Positions 1 to 9,931 of a stretch of DNA of 64,000 nt are shown one piece after another (position 1 is the first letter of the stretch; every line of letters starts with the position of its first letter). This DNA comes from Sphingomonadaceae bacterium (lineage in GTDB: Bacteria; Pseudomonadota; Alphaproteobacteria; Sphingomonadales; Sphingomonadaceae), in contig CANJCQ010000001.1 in the NCBI GenBank assembly GCA_947473355.1, forward strand, positions 186,001 to 250,000, given 5' to 3'. A program made the translations under genes and the position numbers. The notes beneath the pieces are model-generated. The model ran no database searches. It saw only the letters and a program-made list of their open reading frames with translations, and was not told where the DNA came from.

Positions 1-373
1 GGCCAAAAACCAGCGAACTGGTCATCACCCCGAAAATGCTGAGAATAGCGGTGATGACGAGGAATTCCCACAGGCTGCCATGCATGTTCGCGAAAGCGAC
101 GAAGCACAAAGTGAGGACGGTGAAACCGATCGTCCCGGCCACGCGCGGCCCCACCCGGTCGGCAAAGCGGCCGACGAAAGGCAGGGTGAAGACCGAGATC
201 ATGGGTACCGATCCGACCAGCGCGAACCCCGATTTGGTCCACCCGAGATCGGCGATCAGCGCCGGGCCGAACAGGCTCACGGTGAAAAAACTGATCGCAG
301 CGCCCATGCCCAGTGCGATGCAGGTGCCCAGCAAACGGTTCCAGTTGGAGGCGAGTTCTCCAAAATATGTCAT
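1..373 (-). CDS. MFS transporter, N-terminal part (runs off the window start)
   Basis: Reverse-strand reading from ATG at 373: MTYFGELASNWNRLLGTCIALGMGAAISFFTVSLFGPALIADLGWTKSGFALVG...FVGRFADRVGPR; MFS loop GRFADRxGPR; open to the edge. Confidence 0.8.
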   Translation of the reverse strand, partial: MTYFGELASNWNRLLGTCIALGMGAAISFFTVSLFGPALIADLGWTKSGFALVGSVPMISVFTLPFVGRFADRVGPRVAGTIGFTVLTLCFVAFANMHGSLWEFLVITAILSIFGVMTSSLVFG

Positions 374-401
374 GATCGTCCTCCCCGTATGCCGGTCCGG
401 C

Positions 402-2609
402 TCAATTCCGGCTTCGCGGCAAGCCTAGCACACGCTCGGCAATCATCGAGCGATGAACTTCGCTGGTACCTGCCCAGATCGTGGTGCCATGCGCATAGCG
501 ATAGGCGAAATTGATCGCGCGTCCGGGCTCCTCGTCACGCGAGAAGGATTCCGGCGCGGTCAGGTCGAGCAGATCGCTGGCATCGCGCGTCAGCCGTTCG
601 GACGAGAACATTTTCGACATCGGCCCGGCGGCGGGCAGGTTGCGCTTGTTCTGGATGCCCCACAAGGCGCGCATGCCCAGCATTTCGGAGACCAGCGCAT
701 CGGCTACGGTGCGGGCAATGCGGGTTTGCGCGGAGGGGCTTTCGATCAGCGGGTGTCCGTCGCGCTCGATCTTGCGACACAGCTCTTCCGCCGCCTCGGC
801 AAGCGCCCGGATTGGGCGCGCATATGTCGACATCTGCTCCAGTTCCAGTGCCGCGCTCATCGTCCTGAGGCCGCCATCGACCTCACCGAGGCGATAGGCA
901 TCGGGAATGCGCACGCCGTCGTAGAAGGTGATGTTGGTGCGGTCTTCCATGAACGTCTGTACAGGCTGGATTTCCACGCCTTCCGCCTTCAGCGGCACCA
1001 TGAACATGGTCAGGCCCTTGTGCTTGGGCAGATCGGGGTTGGTGCGGCAAAGCATCAGCACGAATGTCGCCAGATTGGCGCCGCTGGTGAACATCTTGGT
1101 GCCATCGATCCGCCAGCCATCACCATCGCGCGTGGCCTTGGTCTTGACAGCGAAGACATCCGAGCCGGAACCTGGCTCCGAATAGCCCAGGCTGCATATG
1201 ATCTCGCCGCGCATCAGCGGCCCTAGTATGTCGCTGCGTGCCTGCTCGCTGCCGAACTTGTCGATGATGGTTGCGACCATCAAGCCGACTCCGCCCGGAT
1301 AGCTGGTCCAGCCGTTGTCGACCCATGCCTGCCTGGCAGCATAGACGGCATAGGGCGATGCCCCGCGTCCACCGCGTTCCTTTGGCCATTCGGGGAACAG
1401 CAGGTCGGCTTCGGCCAGCTTTCTGTGCACTTCGGGCACATGGCCATCCCACGAGTGGTGCGCCAGCTTGCGCAGTTCCGGCGAAAGTGTGCGCTCGAAG
1501 AAGTCATAGGCTTCCTTCGAGAGCGCCGCCGCTTCCGCGCCGAGGTCGAAATCGATCGAAACGGTGCCGACATCGGGCAGCACCGCGCTTTCACCAGCAA
1601 ACAGCCGGCGTCCTGCCTGCTCGAGATGCCCCGCCGGATCGCCCCCAATTCCGCCCCATGACTTGGCGCGCAGGTTGTATAGATGAATGTCGGATTCGGT
1701 GGAGAGACCATAGCCGCCAAAAGTGCGCGTCGCCTGGATGCAGGCGCGCGAAGCCGTAGTTGCCGCCCACCACAACGCGAGGCTGACATGGGCGGCGGCA
1801 TTGGCCTCACCATGGGCAATCTGGTGGATCACTTTCCAGACCAGCAGTTTGCCGCCCTCGACTTCGCAGACGAGGTCGGCAAGCGGGTGAGAAAGGCCCT
1901 GGAAGGTGCCGATCGGAACGCCGAAAGCATGGCGCTCGCAGGCATAGGCCGAGGCGAGCCGCAGCGCCTCGCGGGCGAGGCCCCCCAGCATCGCCGCCTT
2001 GAGCAGTTTCCATTCCTCGACGGCGGCGTCGAATATCGCGCGCGCGGCCTGACTGGAGGCGAGCACGATATGGCTTGCTTGCCCCAGATCGACCCGGGCA
2101 GTCCCGTCACTGGCCAGCGTTGCTTCGCCATTTCGCAGACTGTCATCCGGTGTGCACAGCACGATGGCATCGCCCTTGCGCCCCACGACAATGTCTGCGG
2201 CCTGTCCGCCCGCCAGCCACTGCACCGGCTTATGCGCGATGTCCTCGAAGGCGATGGTTACAATACTCGAACCGTCGATGACATTGCCCAATGTCCCGGC
2301 ATCAGTTTCGCTGCCGAGTTCGCCGATCAGGCGCGCGGCTATCAGCGTTTCGACCAGCGGCCCGCAGGCCAGCGTGCGCCCGGCTTCTTCCATGATTACC
2401 GCGGCATCGAAGGTTCCCATGCCAAGCCCGCCGCGATCTTCGGCTACCCGCATGGCGAAAGCGCCAAGTCCGGCAAGGCCCGCCCACAGTTCACGGTCGA
2501 ACCCGGTCGCCTGCGCGGCGCGCACCCGGTCCATTGTGCTCAGATCGTCCAGAAGTCGGGCAAAGGAATCGCGGATCAGCAGTTGATCGTCGTTGATTTC
2601 GAGATTCAT
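402..2609 (-). CDS. Fused two-domain acyl-CoA dehydrogenase
   Basis: ORF 402..2828; likely start is MNLEINDDQLLIRDSFARLL at 2609. Two consecutive ACAD modules; the second has GYSEPGSGSDVFAVKTKA and WAGTSEVHRSMIAERVLGLPR. Confidence 0.85.
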   Translation of the reverse strand: MNLEINDDQLLIRDSFARLLDDLSTMDRVRAAQATGFDRELWAGLAGLGAFAMRVAEDRGGLGMGTFDAAVIMEEAGRTLACGPLVETLIAARLIGELGSETDAGTLGNVIDGSSIVTIAFEDIAHKPVQWLAGGQAADIVVGRKGDAIVLCTPDDSLRNGEATLASDGTARVDLGQASHIVLASSQAARAIFDAAVEEWKLLKAAMLGGLAREALRLASAYACERHAFGVPIGTFQGLSHPLADLVCEVEGGKLLVWKVIHQIAHGEANAAAHVSLALWWAATTASRACIQATRTFGGYGLSTESDIHLYNLRAKSWGGIGGDPAGHLEQAGRRLFAGESAVLPDVGTVSIDFDLGAEAAALSKEAYDFFERTLSPELRKLAHHSWDGHVPEVHRKLAEADLLFPEWPKERGGRGASPYAVYAARQAWVDNGWTSYPGGVGLMVATIIDKFGSEQARSDILGPLMRGEIICSLGYSEPGSGSDVFAVKTKATRDGDGWRIDGTKMFTSGANLATFVLMLCRTNPDLPKHKGLTMFMVPLKAEGVEIQPVQTFMEDRTNITFYDGVRIPDAYRLGEVDGGLRTMSAALELEQMSTYARPIRALAEAAEELCRKIERDGHPLIESPSAQTRIARTVADALVSEMLGMRALWGIQNKRNLPAAGPMSKMFSSERLTRDASDLLDLTAPESFSRDEEPGRAINFAYRYAHGTTIWAGTSEVHRSMIAERVLGLPRSRN

Positions 2610-2932
2610 CTGACGCGCCGTTCCTTGTTGTCTGCAACTGGTCGAAACTAGGCCCGGCATTGGCGTGACCGCCTGCTGGCCGGGCTCTGGACCATGCGAC
2701 CGGGGAGCAGTCGTCCTGCTAGGAATTACAGTGACAATCAACCCTCCCAGCGGCTTGTCCGGCTTGTGGCAGATGTAATTAAGATAATGAAATAAAAGAA
2801 TTAAGTTTCCCATCGGCCGGATTGGCATGGCATATTGCGTAGTTGACCTAGCGCCAATGCCTCTTCGCGCAGACAGGACGGCACGCTTGGTCTAACCGGG
2901 AGTTACGGGACGGGCATTGGGTGATTGTGGAC

Positions 2933-3919
2933 ATGACAGACAATCCAGCTGGAGGAATCACTGCTGAAGCCGTGCTGGATGGCGTGGACCTCACCGGCAA
3001 GCGCGCGCTGGTAACCGGCGTTTCATCCGGGATCGGCGCGGCGACGGCCCGGGCGCTTGTCGCGCGAGGAGCCGATGTGGTGGGCACGGCGCGGGATAGT
3101 GCAAAGGCAGAGGAAACAATTGTATCCGTGCGGGCTGCTGCCATAACTTCAGGCAGTTTCGAGCTTTGTGAGCTCGACCTTGCCAACCTCACCAGCGTGC
3201 GGGCCTGCGCTGACAAATTGAACACACTTGGTAAGCCCTTCGATATTGTCATTGCCAATGCCGGCGTGATGGCCTGCCCCTTCGGCCTCACTGCAGATGG
3301 TTTCGAAATGCAGTTGGGCACCAACCATCTCGGCCACTTTGTGCTGGTCAACCGGATCGCCCCGCTGATCCGGTCCAGGGGCCGACTGGTGATGGTCTCA
3401 TCTTCGGGGCACCGGGGCGGCGACGTCGATCTCGACGATCCGAATTTCGAAACGTCGACCTATAATCCGTGGAAGGCCTATGCCCGCTCGAAAACGGCCA
3501 ATGTGCTGTTCGCGGTCGAGTTCGATTCCCGGCACGCGCTGCGTGGCATCCGTGCCTGCGCGGTGCACCCCGGTCGCGTCGATACCGGACTGTTCCGTCA
3601 TCTGGGCGAGGGCGGGCTCGACGGTCTGGTGGCCATGGTTGACAAGGGCCGGGCCAAACAGGGCTTGCCGCCGTCGACGACTCTCAGTCCGGCGCAGGGC
3701 GCGGCGACTTCGGTCTGGGCTGCCGTCGTCGCCAGCGGTGACGAGATCGGCGGGCAGTTCTGCGAAAATTGCAGCGTCTCGCCGCTCAACGACAGCGAAG
3801 CGCGGTTGGGCGACATAGTCGGCGTGCGCTCCTATGCCATAGATCCTGCGCACGCACGGGCGCTATGGGCGAAAAGCGAGGCGTGGGTGGGCGAAGCATT
3901 TCCGCCAGCCAGGGCTTGA
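2933..3919 (+). CDS. SDR family oxidoreductase
   Basis: LTGKRALVTGVSSGIGAATARAL, NAG motif, S...YARSK; GTG at 2921 or ATG at 2933. Confidence 0.85.
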   Translation: MTDNPAGGITAEAVLDGVDLTGKRALVTGVSSGIGAATARALVARGADVVGTARDSAKAEETIVSVRAAAITSGSFELCELDLANLTSVRACADKLNTLGKPFDIVIANAGVMACPFGLTADGFEMQLGTNHLGHFVLVNRIAPLIRSRGRLVMVSSSGHRGGDVDLDDPNFETSTYNPWKAYARSKTANVLFAVEFDSRHALRGIRACAVHPGRVDTGLFRHLGEGGLDGLVAMVDKGRAKQGLPPSTTLSPAQGAATSVWAAVVASGDEIGGQFCENCSVSPLNDSEARLGDIVGVRSYAIDPAHARALWAKSEAWVGEAFPPARA

Positions 3920-3968
3920 ATGGCAATCTGACTGCGGCAATGGCCGCGGACGCAAGGACGCTCATCGC

Positions 3969-5231
3969 ATGTCGGAATATCTGCTGGAATTTCGTACCCA
4001 TTGGCGGGCCCTGGCCTCGGCAACGATCGGTCTGTCCTGCGGCCTGATCCTCAACAGTTATGCGGCCGGCATTATGGGGCCGCATCTGGTGGCGCAGTTC
4101 GGCTGGGCGAAATCACAGCTTGCCGCGGTCCAGGTCCTGTCGCTGTTCACTGTCATTGCCTTTCCCGTTGTCGGCCGGATGGCGGATACTTTCGGGGGAC
4201 GCTGGACAGCTTTGATTGGCATCATTGCTTCGCCGCTGCTGTTCTTCGGCTTCAGCCGGGTGAGCAGTTTCGGCATGTATGCGGTGCTCTATGGGGCGCA
4301 GGTCGCGCTGCTCACGACCACAACTCCGCCCACCTATTTCCGGGTCATCGTGCAGAATTTCCGCAAGGCGCGCGGCATGGCGCTGGCACTGGCCGTTGCC
4401 GGGCCTTCGCTGGTTGCGGCGATCGGCGGTCCTTTGCTCAACAATTTCGTCGTGGCCCAGGGCTGGAGTGCGGGATATCTTGCCTTGATGGTGTTTACGG
4501 CGGCGGGCGGCCTTCTGGCCTTCCTGATGATGCCGCCTGAAATCGGCGACATTTCGGCCCCCATGCGCAAGCGGCCCGCCCGCGAGGATTTTGCCGTCAT
4601 TTTGCGAAGCAGGGTTTTCTGGGTGCTCGCTGTCAGCATGTTGCTGTGCAACTTGCCGCAGGCAGTAATCGTTTCGCAGCTGGCGTTGATCTTGGCTGAA
4701 TTCGGGGTGGTCGGTCGCTCGGCTTCGATCATGGTTTCATCCTATGCGATCGGCATGATGGTGGGGCGATTCATCAGCGGCTATGCGCTGGACCGGTTCG
4801 CACCGCGCATCGTGGCGGCACTGGGGCTGTCGCTGTCGGCATTCGGTATCCTCGGGCTGGGCCTGACCGGTGGTTCGGTCGTCTGGCTGTCGGCGGCAGT
4901 GCTCGCGATCGGGCTTTCGTTCGGCGCGGAGTCCGACATAATCGCCTTCCTGATCTATCGCCATTTCGGCGGCCGAATCTATAGCACGGTGCACGGCCTG
5001 ACCTCATCGATGGTGGCGGTTTCGGCAACGATCGGCGCGGCGCTGCTGGCCGGTGTGCTGCATGCCACCGACACCTATTGGCCATTCCTCATGGGCACAG
5101 GTTTTTGCGTTCTGGCTGGAGGACTACTGTTGCTGGTCTTGCCACGCGAAGGAATCGCGGAAGGCGAGGGCGAAGCCGGGCGGAATTTGGCCGAGGAAGC
5201 ACCTCATGATCCGCACCCGCAAGTGTCCTGA
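3969..5231 (+). CDS. MFS transporter
   Basis: About 12 hydrophobic segments; VVGRMADTFGGRWTALIG motif. Confidence 0.85.
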   Translation: MSEYLLEFRTHWRALASATIGLSCGLILNSYAAGIMGPHLVAQFGWAKSQLAAVQVLSLFTVIAFPVVGRMADTFGGRWTALIGIIASPLLFFGFSRVSSFGMYAVLYGAQVALLTTTTPPTYFRVIVQNFRKARGMALALAVAGPSLVAAIGGPLLNNFVVAQGWSAGYLALMVFTAAGGLLAFLMMPPEIGDISAPMRKRPAREDFAVILRSRVFWVLAVSMLLCNLPQAVIVSQLALILAEFGVVGRSASIMVSSYAIGMMVGRFISGYALDRFAPRIVAALGLSLSAFGILGLGLTGGSVVWLSAAVLAIGLSFGAESDIIAFLIYRHFGGRIYSTVHGLTSSMVAVSATIGAALLAGVLHATDTYWPFLMGTGFCVLAGGLLLLVLPREGIAEGEGEAGRNLAEEAPHDPHPQVS

Positions 5232-5486
5232 ACCGTTGAGCAAAGGCCGGGCATTTGCCAGCGCATGGGGCCATGCGAAATTCGGTATCGGATTATCGGG
5301 ACTATGGGCGAAAACCTGTTGCGGGCGAATGTTGATCACCTAATGGCTTGCTGCAACCCATTCCCGGCCTTTCGGGTCGGTTCGCCAAGCGCGCCGAAGT
5401 GTGGTCCGACCGGTTCGGACGACGTTCGGCGCCAAGCTGGCCTGCCGTGCCGACTGGCCATCCACGCCTGAACGAAGGATTCTGCA

Positions 5487-6407
5487 ATGAGTGATTCTGC
5501 AAGACTGGACGGCAAGGTCGTCGCTGTAACCGGGGCTGGCCGAGGTATCGGTCGCGAGATTGCGCTGCTTTGCGCAAGACAAGGCGCTTCAGTTGTGGTC
5601 AACGATCTGGGCACTTCGCCCGACGGTGAAGGTTCCGATGCTGGTCCGGCGGAGGAAGTGGTCGGCCTTATCCGGGAAGCCGGCGGCAAGGCTGTCGTCA
5701 ACGGGGCCAATATTGCCGATCCGGCTGGCGCTGCCAGCATCATCGAGGATGCGATCAAGAACTTCGGCAAGATCGACGGGCTCGTGAACAATGCCGGCAT
5801 CCTGCGCGACCGTATCTTCCACCGCATGAGTATCCAGGACTGGAACGACGTGGTCAACGTTACGCTCAACGGCTATTTCTATACCTCGAAGGCCGCGGCC
5901 GGCTACTTCAAGGACCAGGGCAGCGGTTCCTACGTCCACTTTACCTCGACCTCGGGCCTTGTCGGCAATTTCGGCCAGGCTAACTATTCTGCGGCCAAGA
6001 TGGGCGTCGTAGGCCTTTCGAACTCGATCGCGCTCGACATGCAGCGATCGGGCGTTCGCTCGAACTGCATTTCACCCTATGCCTGGAGCCGCCTGATCGC
6101 CACGATCCCGACCGAGAGCGATGAAGAAAAGGCTCGCGTCGAGCGGATGAAGACGATGTCGGCCGACAAGATCGCGCCGATGGTGGCCGCGCTGCTGTCC
6201 GATGCAGCCAAGGACATCACCGGGCAGATTTTCAGCGTGCGCAAGAATGAGATTTCACTGTTCCTTATGCCGCGCCCGATCCGAACGATCCAGCGCGGCG
6301 ATGGTTGGACACCGGAAACGATTGCTTCGGATTTGCTGCCGGCGCTGCGCCCGCACATGCCCAAGCTGGCTCGTTCGGCCGACATGTTCCCTTATGATCC
6401 GATCTGA
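5487..6407 (+). CDS. SDR oxidoreductase (multifunctional-enzyme/17beta-HSD4-like 3-hydroxyacyl-CoA dehydrogenase type)
   Basis: GKVVAVTGAGRGIGREIALLCARQGASVVVNDLGTSPDGEG; YSAAK. Confidence 0.85.
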   Translation: MSDSARLDGKVVAVTGAGRGIGREIALLCARQGASVVVNDLGTSPDGEGSDAGPAEEVVGLIREAGGKAVVNGANIADPAGAASIIEDAIKNFGKIDGLVNNAGILRDRIFHRMSIQDWNDVVNVTLNGYFYTSKAAAGYFKDQGSGSYVHFTSTSGLVGNFGQANYSAAKMGVVGLSNSIALDMQRSGVRSNCISPYAWSRLIATIPTESDEEKARVERMKTMSADKIAPMVAALLSDAAKDITGQIFSVRKNEISLFLMPRPIRTIQRGDGWTPETIASDLLPALRPHMPKLARSADMFPYDPI

Positions 6408-6416
6408 GGCCGGGCA

Positions 6417-7253
6417 ATGACCATCGATCCCGCCGCACTTGAGGCCCGAGAGCCCATCGTATCGCGGCAAACTGTCACCAAGCGTGATGTCATGCTCTAT
6501 GCCCTGGGTGTCGGGGCAGACGAATTGGCCTTCGTCTACGAAGAAAACCTCCAGATGCTCCCAAGCATGGCGACCACGCTCGCCTATCCGGGGTTCGTCT
6601 GGAAGGATTTCGATCTCGGAGCAGACTGGAAAAAGGTCCTGCATGGCGAGACCAGCATCGAGATTCACCGGCCGCTGCCGGTGGAGGGCGAACTGATAGG
6701 CGAGACGAAGTTCGGCCCGTTCTTCGACAAGGGCGCGGACAAGGGCACAGTCGCTTACCAGACCCGCGAGATCCGCGATGCAGACGGCAACCTTCTGGTG
6801 ACAGTGCGCAACGGCAGCTTCCTGCGCGGCGACGGCGGGCAGGGCGGTTCCTCCGAGCCGCAGCCGAGGCCGCGTCCGCTGCCTGACCGCCCTGCAGACG
6901 AAGTGATCACCATGACCACGGCGGCCAACCAGGCGCTGATCTATCGCCTGTCCGGCGATTACAACCCGCTGCACATCGATCCGGAAGTCGCTAAGGCTGG
7001 CGGGTTTGACCGACCGATCCTGCATGGCCTGGCAACCTTTGGCGTTGTGGGTCGTGCGGTGCTTGGCACGCTGTGCGACAATCAGTCGTTGCGGCTCAGG
7101 CGGCTCGATGCGCGCTTTGCCAGTCCGGTCTATCCCGGCGAGACGATCCGCACCGAGATCTGGCGCGAGAGCAGCGGCGTGGCATCCTACTGCGCCAGCG
7201 TGGTCGAACGCGATCTGGTGGTGCTGAACAACGGTTACGTGGAGTACGCTTGA
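6417..7253 (+). CDS. MaoC-family acyl dehydratase (double hot-dog enoyl-CoA hydratase)
   Basis: YRLSGDYNPLHIDPEVAKAGGFDRPILHGLATFGVVGRAVL hydratase-2 motif. Confidence 0.9.
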   Translation: MTIDPAALEAREPIVSRQTVTKRDVMLYALGVGADELAFVYEENLQMLPSMATTLAYPGFVWKDFDLGADWKKVLHGETSIEIHRPLPVEGELIGETKFGPFFDKGADKGTVAYQTREIRDADGNLLVTVRNGSFLRGDGGQGGSSEPQPRPRPLPDRPADEVITMTTAANQALIYRLSGDYNPLHIDPEVAKAGGFDRPILHGLATFGVVGRAVLGTLCDNQSLRLRRLDARFASPVYPGETIRTEIWRESSGVASYCASVVERDLVVLNNGYVEYA

Positions 7254-8701
7254 TGGCCGATGTCGGCATTCTTTCCTTTGGCGCCTATGTTCCGCGCCGC
7301 CGCCTGCAACGCAGCGCGATCTACGCTGCCAATTCCTGGTTTGCCCCTGGGCTCAAGGGCCTCGCAAAGGGCGAGCGCGCGGTTGGCGACTGGGACGAGG
7401 ATTCGATCACCATGGCGGTCGAGGCCGGGCGTGATGCGCTGACCGGGATCGACCGGGCCACTGTTGGCTCGCTGTCGCTGGCGTCAACGACGCTGCCCTA
7501 TGCCGACCGGCTCAACTCGGGCATGGTCAAGGAAGCGCTGACCCTGTCTGACAATGTCGCCGCGCTTGACGTGACCGGGAGCCAGCGTGCCGGCACTTCC
7601 GCGCTGCGCGATGCGCTCGAAGCTGCTTCTGGCCGCAAGGCGCCGCACCTGTGCCTCGCCGCCGAAATGCGCAAGACCTGCCCGGCCTCCGATCTCGAGC
7701 TCACCAGCGGCGATGCAGGCGCAGGCCTTCTGGTCGGCACGGGCGATGTCGTTGCGAAATTCCTCGGCACCCACAGCCTCACGCTCGATTTCGTCGATCA
7801 CTACCGCACGCCGGGCATGGACTATGATTATGTTTATGAGGCGCGCTGGATCCGTGAGGAAGGGCATGTCGCGCTGACCGCGCGGGCGCTTAAGGAAGGG
7901 ATCGCGGCGCTCGGCGTCGATCCCGCCAGCATCGACCGCTTCCTCGTGCCGATTTCAGCCAAGGGTGTGGCGGCGACTCTGGCCAAGAAGACCGGCATTG
8001 CCGAAACCGCAGTGGCCGACACGCTGCAAACCGGGTTGGGCGAGGCGGGCTGTGCCCACGGTCTCGTCATGCTTGTCGCTGCGCTGGAAGCGGCCAGGCC
8101 GGGCGAGAAGATTCTGTTGCTCGGCTTCGGCCAGGGCGTCGATCTGATCCTGCTGGAAACCACCGATGCGCTTGCCCGGCTTGCCCCGCGCCAGGGTGTC
8201 GTCGGCGCGCTTGCCAATGGCGCGAAGGACGAGAATTACATGCGTTGGCTGGTCCACCGCGGGCTGGTCGATATCGACAAGGGCGCGCGCGCCGAACTGG
8301 ATCAGAGACAGCCCTCAACTTCGCTGTGGCGCCACCGCAAGGCTGCAATGGGGCTGGTCGGAGGACGCTGCACCAAGACTGGCACAGTTCAGTTCCCCAA
8401 GAGCGACGTGTCGGTCAATCCCAACAGCTGGACTGCGCATAGCCAGGAAGACTATCCGCTGGCCGAAATTCCGGCGCGGGTGCTGACAGTCACGGCCGAC
8501 AGCCTCTCCTACTATCCCAATCCGCCGCTCTATTACGGCATGATCGATTTTGACGGCGGCGGGCGCATGACCATAGAATTCGCGGATGTTGCAGGCGAAA
8601 TCGAGGTCGGGGCCGAGATGCGCATGGTCTTCCGCATTAAGGCTGTCGACGAAGTTCGCGGCATGGTGAAGTATTTCTGGAAGGCGGCTCCGGCTCGCTG
8701 A
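7253..8701 (+). CDS. HMG-CoA-synthase/ketosynthase-III-like protein fused to C-terminal DUF35 OB-fold domain
   Basis: ATG overlaps the TGA of the upstream gene; thiolase-like fold region followed by DUF35-type region LVGGRCTKTGTVQFPKSDVSVNPNSW... Confidence 0.75.
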   Translation: MADVGILSFGAYVPRRRLQRSAIYAANSWFAPGLKGLAKGERAVGDWDEDSITMAVEAGRDALTGIDRATVGSLSLASTTLPYADRLNSGMVKEALTLSDNVAALDVTGSQRAGTSALRDALEAASGRKAPHLCLAAEMRKTCPASDLELTSGDAGAGLLVGTGDVVAKFLGTHSLTLDFVDHYRTPGMDYDYVYEARWIREEGHVALTARALKEGIAALGVDPASIDRFLVPISAKGVAATLAKKTGIAETAVADTLQTGLGEAGCAHGLVMLVAALEAARPGEKILLLGFGQGVDLILLETTDALARLAPRQGVVGALANGAKDENYMRWLVHRGLVDIDKGARAELDQRQPSTSLWRHRKAAMGLVGGRCTKTGTVQFPKSDVSVNPNSWTAHSQEDYPLAEIPARVLTVTADSLSYYPNPPLYYGMIDFDGGGRMTIEFADVAGEIEVGAEMRMVFRIKAVDEVRGMVKYFWKAAPAR

Positions 8702-8722
8702 CATCCATCGAGGAGTATTGAG

Positions 8723-9931
8723 ATGGCAAGAGGCATCAAGGACAAGGTCGCAATCCTGGGCATGGGGTGCAGCCGTTTCGGCGAGCGCTGGGATATGGAT
8801 GCTGACAATCTGGTGGTTGAGGCATTCGAGGAAGCGATTGCCGACGCGGGAATCGACGTCAGCCAGATTGATGCTGCCTGGCTGGGTGTGGGCTTCGATG
8901 CGATGAACATCGGGCCGTCAGGCCTGCCGCTGTCGATCGCGCTGCGCCTGCCTAATATCGGCGTGACCAAGGTGGAGAATTATTGCGCCAGCGGCACCGA
9001 AAGCTTCCGCGGCGCAGTCTATGCGGTGGCTAGCGGGGCGGCGGACATTGCGCTGGCAGTGGGCGTCGAGAAGCTCAAGGACACCGGCTACGGCGGCTTG
9101 CCGGTGCGCTCTCGCGGCACCACGCTCGACATGGTCGGTGTTACCGGGTCAGCTCCGGGCAATTTTGCCCAGGTCGCTTCGGCCTATCGCGCCGCACACA
9201 ATGTCTCAAAAGACGACCTAAAGCGCGCCATCGCGCACGTTTCGGTCAAAAGCCATGCCAATGGTGCGAAAAATCCGAAGGCGCACTTGCGCAAGGCGGT
9301 CGACATGGACACCGTGCTCAATGCGCCGATGATCGCTGAGCCGCTGGGGCTTTATGATTGCTGCGGTGTGTCGGATGGCGCGGCCGTAGCCATTGTTACC
9401 ACGCCCGAGATCGCCCGCGCGCTGGGCAAGAAGGATCTGGTAACGATCAAGGCGCTTCAGATCGCAGCTTCGAATGGATGGGAGCTTCAGCATGCAGGTG
9501 GCTGGAATGGTTCTTATTTCCATCCCACCCGCGTCGCTGCCCAGCGTGCCTATGACGAAGCCGGGATCACTGCGCCGCGCGATCAGCTGAGCCTGACCGA
9601 AGTGCATGACTGCTTCTCGATCACCGAACTGGTGACCATGGAAGACCTCTTTCTTTCGGACGAGGGTAACGCTTGGCGTGACGTGCTTAACGGCGATTTC
9701 GACGCCGATGGCCGCATTCCTTGCCAGATCGATGGCGGGCTCAAGTGCTTCGGCCACCCCATCGGAGCGTCTGGCCTGCGCATGATCTACGAAAACTACC
9801 TCCAACTTCTCGGACGCGCTGGTGACCGTCAGCGCAAAACACCGCCCAGCCTGGCACTCAGTCACAACCTGGGCGGCATGCCGAGCCAGAACGTCAGCGC
9901 CATTGCCATTGTAGGACTTGCAGATGCCTGA
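8723..9931 (+). CDS. Thiolase family protein (SCP2-thiolase/lipid-transfer type)
   Basis: VENYCASGTESFRGAVYAVASG with Cys; EVHDCFSITEL; GGLKCFGHPIGASGLRMIYE. Confidence 0.9.
   Translation: MARGIKDKVAILGMGCSRFGERWDMDADNLVVEAFEEAIADAGIDVSQIDAAWLGVGFDAMNIGPSGLPLSIALRLPNIGVTKVENYCASGTESFRGAVYAVASGAADIALAVGVEKLKDTGYGGLPVRSRGTTLDMVGVTGSAPGNFAQVASAYRAAHNVSKDDLKRAIAHVSVKSHANGAKNPKAHLRKAVDMDTVLNAPMIAEPLGLYDCCGVSDGAAVAIVTTPEIARALGKKDLVTIKALQIAASNGWELQHAGGWNGSYFHPTRVAAQRAYDEAGITAPRDQLSLTEVHDCFSITELVTMEDLFLSDEGNAWRDVLNGDFDADGRIPCQIDGGLKCFGHPIGASGLRMIYENYLQLLGRAGDRQRKTPPSLALSHNLGGMPSQNVSAIAIVGLADA

Noticed and set aside
1683-2651. Long + strand ORF (322 aa) opposite the fused ACAD
   Set aside because: Antisense artefact of GC-rich codon bias; opposite strand has clear ACAD motifs and this ORF has none
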